A stretch of 64,000 nucleotides of DNA from CBDAQR01 sp965199055 (lineage in GTDB: Bacteria > Pseudomonadota > Gammaproteobacteria > Pseudomonadales > Halieaceae): assembly GCA_965199055.1 (NCBI GenBank), contig CBDAQR010000003.1, positions 1,240,001 to 1,304,000 of the forward strand. Direction: 5' to 3'. Below the pieces are notes generated by a model, which was not told the origin of the DNA, searched no databases, and saw only the letters and a list, made by a program, of their open reading frames with translations. Below, in pieces: positions 1 to 9,531 of this stretch (its first letter is position 1; each line of letters starts with the position of its first letter). The translations under genes and the position numbers were made by a program.

Positions 1-2
1 GC

Positions 3-257
3 CAGGCGAGCCCTGATCTTGCACCCACGGACACCGGCGCTCCGGCCATTCGAAAGTTTAGCGCTGCGCCCGGTGTTCGATACCTCGGGCGCGATGGCAT
101 GGATTGCGCTATGGGGGAAATGGCCTGGGCCGTTGGTCCCTGCATGGCGCTGTGCTACCTGAACCCATTGGTCTGGGGCGAAGAAGCTGATGACTGTCGG
201 CATCAATGCCTGAACGAATTGCCCACCAACCAGGAACTGGTTCAGGCCTGTCGATAG
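3..257 (+). CDS. 3' end of an unidentified cysteine-rich protein (partial)
   Basis: The frame starting at base 3 is open from the window edge to a TAG at 255-257, giving 84 residues of the C-terminal end of a protein. The tail is rich in cysteine (at least six in the last 50 residues) and contains a hydrophobic stretch, MAWAVGPCMALCYLNPLVW. I do not recognise the family. It lies upstream of and codirectional with the LacI gene, but the palindromic operator at 293-312 separates them, so they are probably separate transcription units. It could be chance reading, because the other forward frame is also open for about 50 codons. Confidence 0.45.
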   Translation, partial: QASPDLAPTDTGAPAIRKFSAAPGVRYLGRDGMDCAMGEMAWAVGPCMALCYLNPLVWGEEADDCRHQCLNELPTNQELVQACR

Positions 258-292
258 CACCATAACTGGCCGTTTCGCAGTATTGCCCGCCA

Positions 293-312
293 CAATGTAA
301 TCGATTACATTG
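293..312. promoter_or_regulatory. LacI-family operator (20-bp perfect palindrome)
   Basis: CAATGTAATCGATTACATTG is a perfect palindrome centred 40 bp upstream of the lacI-type start at 342. Its TGTAATCGATTACA core recurs at 17274-17287. LacI-family proteins bind palindromes of this size with a central CG step. Its position suggests autoregulation and control of the downstream sulfatase. Confidence 0.75.
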
Positions 313-341
313 GTCCCACCTCAGACAATTTCGACGATTCC

Positions 342-1331
342 ATGGTATCGATAAAGGATGTCGCCAGCCTTGCGGGCGTGTCCACTGCCACCGTTTCCAG
401 GGCCCTGTCACAACCCGACAAGGTGTCTCAGACTACGCGTGACAAGGTGATGGCCGCTGTCGAGCAGTCGGGCTACCAACCCAACACAGCCGCCCGCCAG
501 TTTCGAACCCAGAAAACCGAAACCGTGCTGGTGCTGGTACCCGATATCGGCAATCCCTTCTTTTCCAACATTATCCAGGGCATTGAATCTGAGGCTCTGG
601 CCGCGGGCTATCGCGTGGTACTGGGTGAGACCAACCCGGACCTCAGCGCGGCAGGCACCTATGCCGGCTATATGCAACAACAACATGCAGACGGCGTCAT
701 TCTGCTGGGCGCGGAGGGCGCAGAGCGCTTTGTCGATACGCCCGGCAGCAAGCCGGTTGTGATGGCCTGCGAATACCTGGCGGACTCATCGCTGCCGCAT
801 GTCCGCATCGACAACGTCACTGCGGCGGCAGACGCGGTGAGCTATCTGATCGAGCTGGGACACAAACGCATTGCCTATATCGATGGACCCGTTCACAACC
901 CTATCAGCCAAGACCGATTGGAGGGTTATCAGATTGCTTTGCAGCGAGCGGGGATCGAAGTCGACAAAAGCCTTTTGTCGCGAGGTGATTTCTCACCGGC
1001 GTCGGGTCATCAAGCCGCATTGTCGCTACTCGGCTCTGATAACCCCCCTACCGCGATCTTTGCCATTAGCGACCCCATGGCCATTGGCGCCATGAGGGCC
1101 GCTAGTGAAATGGGTATCAATATTCCCGGGGACTTATCCTTGATGGGTTTTGACGATATCCGCTTTGCGGGCTTTATGACGCCAGCGCTCACCACGATCA
1201 ACCAACCGCGCCGTCAATTAGGTGCCACCGCGATGAAAATGCTTCTAGCCCGACTTAGCGATGAGAGCACCCCACTGGAGATGGTTCTAGAACACCGTCT
1301 GGTCGTGCGCGAATCGACCGCGCGCCTCTAA
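342..1331 (+). CDS. LacI-family transcriptional regulator
   Basis: The 329-residue protein has the classic LacI layout. An N-terminal helix-turn-helix (residues 3-25, IKDVASLAGVSTATVSRAL) and hinge helix are followed by a periplasmic-binding-protein-like effector domain (about 60-329). Length is normal for the family. The gene is followed after 15 bp by a sulfatase, so the two are probably cotranscribed. A perfect palindrome sits 30-50 bp upstream and is repeated at 17274-17287 between a sulfatase operon and a TonB receptor. By inference the protein represses sugar or sulfated-glycan uptake and desulfation genes until an inducer binds. The effector cannot be read from the sequence. Confidence 0.93.
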   Translation: MVSIKDVASLAGVSTATVSRALSQPDKVSQTTRDKVMAAVEQSGYQPNTAARQFRTQKTETVLVLVPDIGNPFFSNIIQGIESEALAAGYRVVLGETNPDLSAAGTYAGYMQQQHADGVILLGAEGAERFVDTPGSKPVVMACEYLADSSLPHVRIDNVTAAADAVSYLIELGHKRIAYIDGPVHNPISQDRLEGYQIALQRAGIEVDKSLLSRGDFSPASGHQAALSLLGSDNPPTAIFAISDPMAIGAMRAASEMGINIPGDLSLMGFDDIRFAGFMTPALTTINQPRRQLGATAMKMLLARLSDESTPLEMVLEHRLVVRESTARL

Positions 1332-1346
1332 ACAGGAACAAACGAT

Positions 1347-2801
1347 ATGCGACTATTGAAGCTCCTTGCCCTGGGTATTGGCTCGCTGACCCTGGCAGCC
1401 TTAACGCTGCTACTGCTATGGGCTGGGATCAAAATCGCTAGCCACGGTCAGTTGGACAATCCGGTTGCTCTCGCCCATAAGCAAGCGTACCTCGAAGACA
1501 TCGCCAAACAGCCCACACCTGCCGACGCTCCCAATATCGTTTTCATTCTTTTTGATGACCTCGGCTACGGCGACCTGGGTTTCACCGGTAGCCAGGCGAT
1601 CGCCACGCCCAGCATTGATGCACTGGCAGCAAGCGGCGTGGTCCTGAATAATTTTTATTCGCCAGCACCTGTCTGCACACCGGCAAGAGCCGGATTCCTG
1701 ACCGGGCGCCTGCCTTTAAGAGCTGGCATGCCCAGTGTCGTGTTCCCTACCGGCCACCCGATTGCGACCGCAATGAAACTCAGTGACGTGAACAAGCGAT
1801 TCCCGCCCGAGGAAATCACCCTGGCCGACGTGCTGGGCGCCAGTGGCTATGCGACCGGCATGGTCGGTAAGTGGCACCTCGGCGATCGCTCGCCATCGCT
1901 GCCCAACGACATGGGCTTCGATAAATTTTTTGGTGCGCTGTATAGCAATGACATGACGCCTTTTGCCCTCTACCGAGACACAGAGATAGCAATCGAGGCA
2001 CCTGTCGACCAGACCCAGCTTAACGAACTCTACGGCAGAGAAGCACGTGGTTTTATCGAGCGAAACAGCGAGCAGCCCTTCTTTTTATACCTGGCACACA
2101 ACTTTCCACATATCCCGCTGTACAGACCAGAGGCTGATGTCGGCCGATCAAAGGCGGGATTGTATGGCGATGTGATCGAGGGCCTCGATGATCTGGTCGG
2201 CAGTATCGTAACAACCCTGAAGACATCCGGAATCTACGACAATACGCTTATCCTCATAAGCAGCGACAATGGTCCCTGGTACCAGGGCAGCGCCGGCTTC
2301 GACCGCGGCCGCAAAGCGGACACTTTTGAAGGCGGGATGCACGTACCCATGATTGCCCACTGGCCCGCGGAGCTCAGCGGGGGTCAGCAACTCGACGGCC
2401 TTAGCATGGGAACCGACTGGTTCCCGACAATTCTTGACTGGTTGGAACTGCCGCTGCCGGATGACCGGCTCATCGACGGCAGTTCACTGCGCGGCATGCT
2501 CGATGGTAGCGCCGAATCGCCCAATGAGTACATTTATTACTTTGCCGGAGAGACTCTGATGGCGGTGCGTGATAAACACTTTAAGTATCATGATGCACGC
2601 GCGCTCCCTTATGTGCAGGCCGACGCTAGCTTTGCCATTGGCCCACGCAAGGGGCCCTGGCTTATCGACATGAGCCTGGATAGCAACGAGTCTTACGATA
2701 TTTCGATGCTGCTACCAGCGGAAGCCGAACGCCTGCGCAACGTTTTCGACGACAAGGTCGAGGAGATGCAAGACAACCCGCGAGGGTGGCTAAGGGATTA
2801 G
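1347..2801 (+). CDS. Sulfatase (S1 family, membrane-anchored or exported)
   Basis: This 484-residue protein begins with a hydrophobic signal-anchor (residues 3-30). It then shows the alkaline-phosphatase/sulfatase fold start NIVFILFDDLGYGD, with the metal-binding Asp pair near residues 70-71. The formylglycine motif C-T-P-A-R begins at Cys110 and is followed by AGFLTGR, as in type I sulfatases. Maturation of the cysteine needs a formylglycine-generating enzyme, which is not in this window. It directly follows the LacI gene and probably shares its operator. The substrate is unknown; a sulfated glycan or glycoside is likely from the neighbouring TonB receptors. Its 3' end overlaps the convergent next gene by 12 bp. 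Confidence 0.93.
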   Translation: MRLLKLLALGIGSLTLAALTLLLLWAGIKIASHGQLDNPVALAHKQAYLEDIAKQPTPADAPNIVFILFDDLGYGDLGFTGSQAIATPSIDALAASGVVLNNFYSPAPVCTPARAGFLTGRLPLRAGMPSVVFPTGHPIATAMKLSDVNKRFPPEEITLADVLGASGYATGMVGKWHLGDRSPSLPNDMGFDKFFGALYSNDMTPFALYRDTEIAIEAPVDQTQLNELYGREARGFIERNSEQPFFLYLAHNFPHIPLYRPEADVGRSKAGLYGDVIEGLDDLVGSIVTTLKTSGIYDNTLILISSDNGPWYQGSAGFDRGRKADTFEGGMHVPMIAHWPAELSGGQQLDGLSMGTDWFPTILDWLELPLPDDRLIDGSSLRGMLDGSAESPNEYIYYFAGETLMAVRDKHFKYHDARALPYVQADASFAIGPRKGPWLIDMSLDSNESYDISMLLPAEAERLRNVFDDKVEEMQDNPRGWLRD

Positions 2802-3833
2802 ACCTCGGCCAATGATCCAGGGTAAATCGAGTAGTGTTCGAATACCTGGTTCAGCCGCGACGACTGCCGGCACAGCGTTCAACGCGTGCATACCCGTCGC
2901 GAGCAAGCCGTCGTCAATCCAGCGTGCATCAAAATTAATCTGCATGCGCGGCGCACCTTTCAGGATTACTTTATTGTCACCCTCAGGCCAGTCTGGTGCG
3001 ACACTATCGTGCATCCGCCAGACCGTCTCATGCACAATCAGCTCGCGGTCGGCGCTAACACCTGCCCATGTCCAGTGCTGCCCGGCCACAGCATCCTTCC
3101 GCACGAGGCCGGCCGCCGTATCGAGGTCGGCCGGCGCATAGGCCAGCTCACAACGATCAGTAATGCCGTCCAGCGCCAGGCCAAGACCATCGGCGATTAG
3201 CTGAATGTTTTCCCGAAACAAACCCGTCAGCCAGTTATGGTGGCGAGTGGCTCCCTCGGCAAAGTCTTCAGCGCTTTTGCCAAAGCCCATCATATCGAAC
3301 ATGATTTCGGGCGAAGGGTAGAACTGAAAGTTGGTGATCTCCTGCACGTATACCTGGTCGATACGGCTGGATAACGCGCTCATTGTCAGCGGTAACACGT
3401 CGCCCAGCCACCCCGGGTTGAGTCCCGTCGAGTGGAAGCTGCTGCGGCCCTGCTCACAGGCTGACTCGAGCATCTCGACCACGGCATCGCCATGCGCGGC
3501 AGGGTAGAGGTAGCCAACGGTGGTAATGACGTTTTTACCCGAGGCCAGCAGTCTACAGATGGTCTCCAGGTCTTCATCCGGGTTGTCGCCGTAGATCAGC
3601 GACGGGAGCGGTGTGTGGATCACCACATCGGCATCCAGGGCCAGTAGCGACTCGGCGTCGTTAGTCGCCGCGACACCCATAGGGTCGACACCCGCGATAT
3701 CGCCGCCGTCAAGGCCATTCTTATCCGCAGAATAGACGTAAAGGCCAACCAGCTCTAGACCATCGCGCGCTGAAATACTGCGAACCACGCCCTTTCCGAC
3801 ATTGCCGCTAGACCATTGAATGATGCGCGTCAC
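2790..3833 (-). CDS. NAD(P)-dependent dehydrogenase of the dihydrodipicolinate-reductase/2,4-diaminopentanoate dehydrogenase type
   Basis: The 347-residue protein starts with a Rossmann motif (IIQWSSGNVGKGVV) and has the layout of the DapB-like/diaminopentanoate dehydrogenase family (an N-terminal NAD(P)-binding half, then a mixed substrate domain). The start is GTG at 3833, three bases after the TGA of the upstream gene. It is the last gene of a three-gene operon with a zinc-independent MDR reductase and a pyridoxamine-phosphate-oxidase-like protein. Members of this family in actinobacteria and marine bacteria are often unassigned. The reaction cannot be inferred beyond NAD(P)-linked redox chemistry. 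Confidence 0.8.
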   Translation of the reverse strand: MTRIIQWSSGNVGKGVVRSISARDGLELVGLYVYSADKNGLDGGDIAGVDPMGVAATNDAESLLALDADVVIHTPLPSLIYGDNPDEDLETICRLLASGKNVITTVGYLYPAAHGDAVVEMLESACEQGRSSFHSTGLNPGWLGDVLPLTMSALSSRIDQVYVQEITNFQFYPSPEIMFDMMGFGKSAEDFAEGATRHHNWLTGLFRENIQLIADGLGLALDGITDRCELAYAPADLDTAAGLVRKDAVAGQHWTWAGVSADRELIVHETVWRMHDSVAPDWPEGDNKVILKGAPRMQINFDARWIDDGLLATGMHALNAVPAVVAAEPGIRTLLDLPWIIGRGLIP

Positions 3834-3836
3834 GAC

Positions 3837-4844
3837 TCAATCCGCCACATGCACGACGGTCTTGCCAAAATTTCTGCCCGCGAACATATCACTAAAGGCC
3901 ACACCGCACTGTTCAACACCGTTGTACATGCTTTCCCGATTAACGATGTCGCCATTCGTCAGCCATGCAGACAACTGCTGTCTGGCCTCCGGGTATCGAT
4001 CCAGTTGGGTATGGGTCATAAAGCCCTGCAAAGTCGCCCACTTGGTGACCAGCTGAAACAGGTTGCGCGGGCCGCTTCCGCCATCGGCATAGTCGGCCAC
4101 CGCGCCGCAGAATGGAATCCTCGCTCCTTCGGCAATATGCTCCAGCACCACTTCCAGCAATGGGCCGCCAACGTTGTCAAAATAGACATCAATGCCTTGC
4201 TGGCAGGCGTTACCCAGCTGTGCAGACAAGTCGGGATCGCGGTAGTTGAACACACGCTCGTAAGGCAGCTCCGCCTCAAGGCGTCGGCATTTGTCGTCAC
4301 TGCCGGCAAAGCCGAGCACACGCGCACCCTTTAGCTTTGCGATCTGGCAAGCGATGCTACCCACTGCACCGCCAGCAGCCGAGATCAGCACCGTCTCACC
4401 GGGTTGGGGCTTGCCGATATCAGTAAGGCCAAAATAGGCGGACATGCCGGTGTCCCCCAGCACGCCGAGGTGATAACTGAGAGGGTGGGTTTCAACGTCC
4501 TCGATGGTCACCAGCCAGTCGTTGTCATCGACAATCGAGTACTGCTCCCAGGCCAGGCGCGCCATGATATAACGGCCTACCTCAATAGCTGGATTGCGAG
4601 ATTCTATGATGCGGCCAAGGATCAATCCCATCACCGCTTGCCCCAGCGGCATCGCCGGCAACACGTTGTCTCCACTGTCCTCGTCCATCCAGTTTCGAAA
4701 ACCGGCGTCCAGGGAAACATACAGGTTTTGCACCAGAGCCTGGCCCTCAGCCAGCGCCGGAAGCTCTGACTCCACCACCGCGAAGTCCTCAGCTACCGGC
4801 TTGCCATCGGGCCGGCGCGCCAGCGTGACCTGGACGTTATTCAC
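3837..4844 (-). CDS. Zinc-independent MDR-family NADP-dependent oxidoreductase (leukotriene B4 dehydrogenase/CurA-like)
   Basis: The 335-residue protein has the N-terminal GroES-like domain, then the ETVLISAAGGAVGS nucleotide-binding motif. It also has the FDNVGGPLLEVVL segment typical of the prostaglandin/alkenal double-bond reductase branch of the MDR superfamily. No zinc-ligand pattern is visible. The start is GTG at 4844, overlapping the TGA of the upstream gene as GTGA, which implies translational coupling. It probably reduces an activated C=C bond (enone or enal) with NADPH in the cytoplasm. The substrate is unknown. Confidence 0.88.
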   Translation of the reverse strand: MNNVQVTLARRPDGKPVAEDFAVVESELPALAEGQALVQNLYVSLDAGFRNWMDEDSGDNVLPAMPLGQAVMGLILGRIIESRNPAIEVGRYIMARLAWEQYSIVDDNDWLVTIEDVETHPLSYHLGVLGDTGMSAYFGLTDIGKPQPGETVLISAAGGAVGSIACQIAKLKGARVLGFAGSDDKCRRLEAELPYERVFNYRDPDLSAQLGNACQQGIDVYFDNVGGPLLEVVLEHIAEGARIPFCGAVADYADGGSGPRNLFQLVTKWATLQGFMTHTQLDRYPEARQQLSAWLTNGDIVNRESMYNGVEQCGVAFSDMFAGRNFGKTVVHVAD

Positions 4845-5413
4845 TCGGCGGCACTTTCCTTGGCCGCGTCCTGTGCGGCAAACTCTGCATAGGCCTGCGC
4901 CGTACCCGCCGCCATCTTGTCTCCGTCGAAGGGAATCGACATCTCCGAAGTGAACTCAAGCACTACGCGCTCTGGTGTATCCAGGAAGCGAACAAACATA
5001 TCCGGGTCCAGGCCAGCCGTGAACTTGTTGTCGGGATCATGCTCAGTTGCCTGCTTCATACCAGCGGCGAGAATCTGATAAAACCAGCGCTTGGTCTCAA
5101 TCTCGTCATGGATAATGGTGCGTCCTTTGTAGGTGACGGTCTTGCCTCCACCCATCGGCGTACCGGTGCTGGTGATGACGATGGAGGAGCGTGGATCTCG
5201 CGCGATCGCTTTGATTCGCACCCGCTCGCGAGTTGCAGTCATCCAGATCTTTCCGTCGATTGCCACGTAGGCCGTGGTCACACCTAGCGGGTGACCTGCC
5301 TTATTGGCCCAAATGAAGGTGCATTCCCCTGCGGTCTTTACCAGTTCCTCTTCTCGCGCGGGGTCGAGTCGGTACTGCTTTACATCATCGTAGTTAGTAG
5401 ATTGCTCTGTCAT
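4841..5413 (-). CDS. Pyridoxamine 5'-phosphate oxidase-like flavin/F420-binding protein
   Basis: The gene encodes a 190-residue PPOX-family split-barrel protein. The ATG at 5413 is chosen because an AGGA Shine-Dalgarno lies 11 bases upstream; a longer reading would start at 5443 inside the terminator hairpin. Visible family features are HPLGVTTAYVAIDGKIWMTA followed by the conserved strand containing PRSSIVI. Members bind FMN, F420 or haem, and the cofactor here cannot be told. It is the first gene of the operon with the MDR and DapB-like oxidoreductases, suggesting a small redox pathway acting on one substrate. Confidence 0.8.
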   Translation of the reverse strand: MTEQSTNYDDVKQYRLDPAREEELVKTAGECTFIWANKAGHPLGVTTAYVAIDGKIWMTATRERVRIKAIARDPRSSIVITSTGTPMGGGKTVTYKGRTIIHDEIETKRWFYQILAAGMKQATEHDPDNKFTAGLDPDMFVRFLDTPERVVLEFTSEMSIPFDGDKMAAGTAQAYAEFAAQDAAKESAAE

Positions 5414-5431
5414 GGTCGTAACTATCCTGTG

Positions 5432-5455
5432 AAGCCCCGGCACAGGCCGGGGCTT
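5432..5455. terminator. Stem-loop terminator between TonB receptor and PPOX operon
   Basis: AAGCCCCGGC and GCCGGGGCTT form a perfect 10-bp stem around a 4-base loop. It follows the stop of the leftward TonB receptor at 5479 and lies just upstream of the PPOX start. The U-tract is weak on the minus strand (CTTCAC), so termination may be partial. Confidence 0.65.
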
Positions 5456-5478
5456 TGAAGTGAGAAAAGCGCGATGCC

Positions 5479-7761
5479 TTAGAAGGACATCGCAAACTCT
5501 ACGCCGTAGTTCTCACCCTGGTTCCAGTTACCCCAGGTGACCAGGCCAGGAATGCGCACCACGACGCGCTCACGCTCGTCTGTCATATTGCGGCCGTAGG
5601 CACTCAGACGATAGCGACCATCACCCCAGATGTAGTTCAGCGTAACGTCCAGATTGTCGATGCTGTCGAGATGACCGAGGGGATCATTATTGGCGATCAC
5701 CTCGATCTCGTCGCGCCAGCGGTAAGACGCGAAGGCGACAAACTCACCCGGGCCCACAGGAATGGTGTAGGTGGTATTAATTCCTACCGTGTTCTCCGGC
5801 GTGTTACGCGGCATCAGATCAGAGTTGTCCGTAACCATACCGTCGCCATTGATATCGGCAACGTAGTCATCATACTCCGCATCCAGGTAACCGTAAGACA
5901 GACGCACGTTCCACGCTTCGGTAATCTGCATCTGGGCTTCCAGTTCGACCCCGAAGATATCGAGCGTCGATGCATTACGAACCACGGTCGCCACATTACT
6001 CAGGTCAATCGGAATCAGGATTTCTTCCTGCTTGTCGTCGTACTCATACAGGAACACCGTCGGATTGAAGATCAGTCGACCGTCCATCCAGGTACTTTTC
6101 ATGCCCGCTTCCCAGCTGGTCACGTACTCAGGATCATACGTCGGATCAACGTCAAAGTTGGCCTGACGACCGAAGAAGCCGCCCGACTTAAAGCCCTCAG
6201 ACCACGATCCGAAGAACATAATGTCATCGTCATACTGATAACGCAGGCCGACCTTGGGCGAAGTTTCTGACCAGTCATCGTCAAAGTAAGAGAAGTTCAG
6301 CGGCGGGAAAGGCTGGCCATCCTGATAAAAGGTGCCGTCTGCCCCGCGGAAATCTTTCTCCTCATAGGTGTAACGGGCGCCCGCGGTCAGTGTCCACTGA
6401 TCATTGATATTGAAATCGACCGAAGCGAACGCAGCCCAGGATTCCGTCTCCTGGTCCTGTCCGTTGTAGTTGATGGTATCCGGAGTAAAACCTGCTCCGC
6501 CAGGAACGCCAGTGATTGCGCCGATCAAGTCCAGTGCGTAGTGCAGTTCACGTACATTCCAGCGCTGGGTGTAATCGACATCCCAGTAATAGGCGCCGAC
6601 GACAAAATCCCATGCATCGTTGTCCCAATCGGACATGATGCGCAGCTCCTGGCTGGTCTGCTCCCAGTCATTGAAATAGTCAAATGACAACAACTGGTTT
6701 GGCGCACCGTCAAATTCGATACGGTACTCCTCGTCCATCTCACGATTACCGGTAATGGAAGTGATAATGAAATCACCGATATCCCAGTTCATGGTCAGGA
6801 TGTAGGTGTCGTACTCACTGTCGTTATAGTTGCGATCATTGGTGGTATTGTTGTCCTCGTCGCTGGCAGTGTCGGTGGTTTCGCAGCCGACAGGCCACAG
6901 GGCACCTTCCAGGATACAGTTCAGGTCATCCGGCTGGTTCACGTTGTGATAGGCACCGGTGTCTGTCTCATCCTCACTATGCTCGTAGTGGAACTTGATG
7001 TCGAAGTTGTCATTAGGCGCCCACTTGGTGGCAAAACCATAGACAGTTTTATCATCACCCAGCGCATCATCACCGGTGGTCTTATTGTCGATCCAGCCGT
7101 CGCTCTGGATGCTAGCGGCAAACAACTTAACGCCCAGCTCGTCTTCGATGATGGGTACTTGCAGTACGCCCTTCACATCTTCGCGACCGTCATCGCCGGC
7201 GGTAACGCTGAGGTCCCCACCCCACTGCATGGTGACGTCGTTGCGGATGATGTTCAGAACACCACCGGTGGTGTTCTTACCGAACAGCGTACCCTGGGGG
7301 CCGCGAAGAACTTCAATACGCGCGGTATCAAAATTCTGCAACAAACTGCCGCTGGAGGTACCCAGGTACAGGCCATCCATGATCACGCCGATGGAGGGGT
7401 CCAGCGTCTTGTCCGTTTCCTGGTACGACACACCGCGGATACTGATGGCAGCACCGCCCGGAATACCTGTGGTATTGCGGATATAAACGTTAGGCGTGAA
7501 GGACTGGATGTCATCCAAGCGACGCAGACTGGCTTCCTTCAACTCCTTGCCGATTGAGGTCACCGAAACCGGGACATCCTGGATGGATTCTTCCCGTTTC
7601 CGGGCGGTCACGATGATCTCCTCCAAAACCAGCGAGGGGCTGTCATCATTCTGAGCGAGCGCGATCGGGCTTGAAGCTGCTGCGACGGCCAGAGCCATTG
7701 CAGATGCCGCGATACGCGGTGGAGTCCATGCGGAGCGATGGTGGGTATTATAGTTTTTCAT
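5479..7761 (-). CDS. TonB-dependent outer-membrane receptor
   Basis: The 760-residue receptor has a signal peptide (residues 15-36, ending IALAQ), a TonB-box region (LEEIIVTARKREESIQDVPVSVT), a plug domain with the conserved RGPQGTLFGKNTTGG segment near residue 155, and a C-terminal beta-barrel ending in phenylalanine (EFAMSF). This TARKRE-type receptor subfamily is widespread in marine gammaproteobacteria and sphingomonads and takes up diverse organic ligands. It lies 36 bp downstream of, and codirectional with, the split TetR gene, so the IS3 insertion may be polar on it. The ligand is unknown. Confidence 0.94.
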   Translation of the reverse strand: MKNYNTHHRSAWTPPRIAASAMALAVAAASSPIALAQNDDSPSLVLEEIIVTARKREESIQDVPVSVTSIGKELKEASLRRLDDIQSFTPNVYIRNTTGIPGGAAISIRGVSYQETDKTLDPSIGVIMDGLYLGTSSGSLLQNFDTARIEVLRGPQGTLFGKNTTGGVLNIIRNDVTMQWGGDLSVTAGDDGREDVKGVLQVPIIEDELGVKLFAASIQSDGWIDNKTTGDDALGDDKTVYGFATKWAPNDNFDIKFHYEHSEDETDTGAYHNVNQPDDLNCILEGALWPVGCETTDTASDEDNNTTNDRNYNDSEYDTYILTMNWDIGDFIITSITGNREMDEEYRIEFDGAPNQLLSFDYFNDWEQTSQELRIMSDWDNDAWDFVVGAYYWDVDYTQRWNVRELHYALDLIGAITGVPGGAGFTPDTINYNGQDQETESWAAFASVDFNINDQWTLTAGARYTYEEKDFRGADGTFYQDGQPFPPLNFSYFDDDWSETSPKVGLRYQYDDDIMFFGSWSEGFKSGGFFGRQANFDVDPTYDPEYVTSWEAGMKSTWMDGRLIFNPTVFLYEYDDKQEEILIPIDLSNVATVVRNASTLDIFGVELEAQMQITEAWNVRLSYGYLDAEYDDYVADINGDGMVTDNSDLMPRNTPENTVGINTTYTIPVGPGEFVAFASYRWRDEIEVIANNDPLGHLDSIDNLDVTLNYIWGDGRYRLSAYGRNMTDERERVVVRIPGLVTWGNWNQGENYGVEFAMSF

Positions 7762-8455
7762 AGCTACGTTCCTGTGTATTTATAACCGTAGTTGTCGTTA
7801 TGCTCGGTTTACCTTCAGGTTATTAATTTCATCCATGTCTTCATTGAAACCGGCCGCAGCACCCGAAAGCAGTGAGTCCAGTTCGTTTTCCAAAAGGGTT
7901 TTGCGCTCGCCCACACACAGCGGAATGAGCGTGAGATAATTACTCCGGCGAATCTGGTGCCGTAGCTGCTCGACACTGAGCAGGCCCTTCTCCCACAACA
8001 GCACGACGCCCCACTCGCTGGCGGCAAACACATCAGCGACAGCAGCGAGATCAATTTCTGCCAGGAGTTCGCCCTTTTCCTGAGCGATGCCGAGTGACTC
8101 AAGGGCGAATCGCTGCACAGGGCCAAAGCGCTCACGCGCAGTATCTTCATCCAGTTCAGCGCGCAGGAGAATCGTAATGACGGCACTACCTACGACGGGT
8201 CGGTTCTCAAATAAGCGCATGGAGCCTTCGGTAAAGGCTAGCAATCGAGGTATTCCGGGCTCCGCATCCAGAACTGGCGCGCTTTCCTGCAGATCATCCA
8301 GGCGCTGCAGAGCCTGAGCCTGCAGTAGAGAATCAAGGCTGCCGAACAGGTTGTAGACTGTTTTGGTGGATACACCGCTGGCCTCGGCAATACCCTGCAT
8401 TGACAAGGCCGAATTGTAAATACCCCAAACAGCTAACCACCCATTCATAGAAAAA

Positions 8456-9273
8456 TTAAGCCACTTCTCGGTATTGAACGGGTGTCATATCGTTCAATCC
8501 ATCATGGGGTCGTTCATGGTTATACAACACGATCCAGTCATCCGTGATCTCTCGAACTTCCTGCAATGTCTCGAACAGATATAAGTCCAATACTTCCTCT
8601 CGATACGTGCGATTAAAACGTTCGATAAATCCATTTTGGTAAGGCTTGCCGGGCTTGATGAAATCGATCTGAATTCCATGCGCTTGCGCCCATTCAGCCA
8701 ACGCCCCTGATGTAAATTCAGGGCCATTATCAACCCTGATAATAGCGGGATAGCCTCGCCAGGCTGCAATACGATCTAATGTATGTATCACTCGCTCCGT
8801 AGTAATGCCCGAATTGATATCTATCGCTAACACTTCTCGATTGAAATCATCAACCACATTGAACGTGCGAAACCGATGACCGTGACGCAAGGTATCGCTC
8901 ATAAAATCCATCGACCAACAGATATTGGCTGATCTAGGAACGCGCAATGGCAACGGATTCCTATTCGGTATCCTGCGTTTTACTTTACGCCGTATATTCA
9001 GTTTTAACTCCATATAAACACGGTAAATCCGTTTGTGATTCCAACGTTTACCCAACGCTCTGAGCCGCTTACACAGCTTTGGAAAACCCCAGCGAGGGTG
9101 CTTCTCAACCAAGGCCAGCAACGCATCAATCAGCTCACTATCATCTACTCGCTTGGGCGTGTAGTAATACGCCGTGCGACTTAGCGCGGCTGCACCACAG
9201 GCCGCTCGAATGCTGACAGGGTAATCCTTGCGCAAACGATCAACCCACTGCCGACGATGGACTGGCCCTAAAG
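8456..9273 (-). CDS. IS3-family transposase OrfB (DDE integrase, made by -1 frameshift from OrfA)
   Basis: The frame carries the retroviral-integrase-like catalytic core: an Asp in WSMDFMSD, the second Asp in IRVDNGPEFTS, and Glu in NGFIERFNRTYREE, followed by the basic residue pattern of IS3 elements. From its own ATG (9235) it gives 259 residues. The natural product is probably an OrfAB fusion made by -1 slippage at the A6G tract (complement of 9274-9280) near the end of orfA. All catalytic residues are present, so the element may be active. Confidence 0.92.
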
Positions 9274-9531
9274 CTTTTTTATGATCTCTTCCTGCATCTG
9301 ACTCTTCAGGCTGAGATCGGCATACATCTGCTTGAGCTTGCGGTTCTCTTCTTCAAGTTCCTTGAGCCGCCGTACATCGGAGGCTTCCATTCCACCGTAC
9401 TTAGAGCGCCACTTGTAAAAGGTGCTGAGTCCAATGCCATGCTCTCGACATATGTCCGGAACCGGCACTCCGCTTTCTGCTTGTTTGAGAAACGCCACAA
9501 TCTGCGTTTCGCTGAACTTCGATTTGCGCAT
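9268..9531 (-). CDS. IS3-family transposase OrfA (helix-turn-helix protein)
   Basis: The 87-residue protein starts RKSKFSETQIVAFLKQAE and contains a Tnp_8-type helix-turn-helix (DICREHGIGLSTFYKWRSKY). A leucine-zipper-like coiled coil (RRLKELEEENRKLKQMYADL) follows, as in IS3-family OrfA. It ends at TAG 9268-9270, just after the AAAAAAG slippery heptamer that lets ribosomes shift into OrfB. OrfA binds the inverted repeats and controls OrfAB activity in related elements. Confidence 0.92.
   Translation of the reverse strand: MRKSKFSETQIVAFLKQAESGVPVPDICREHGIGLSTFYKWRSKYGGMEASDVRRLKELEEENRKLKQMYADLSLKSQMQEEIIKKL

Noticed and set aside
6946..7557. 203-codon open frame antisense to the TonB receptor at 5479-7761
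   Set aside because: It lies fully inside the plug region of a certain gene, with no recognisable motif.
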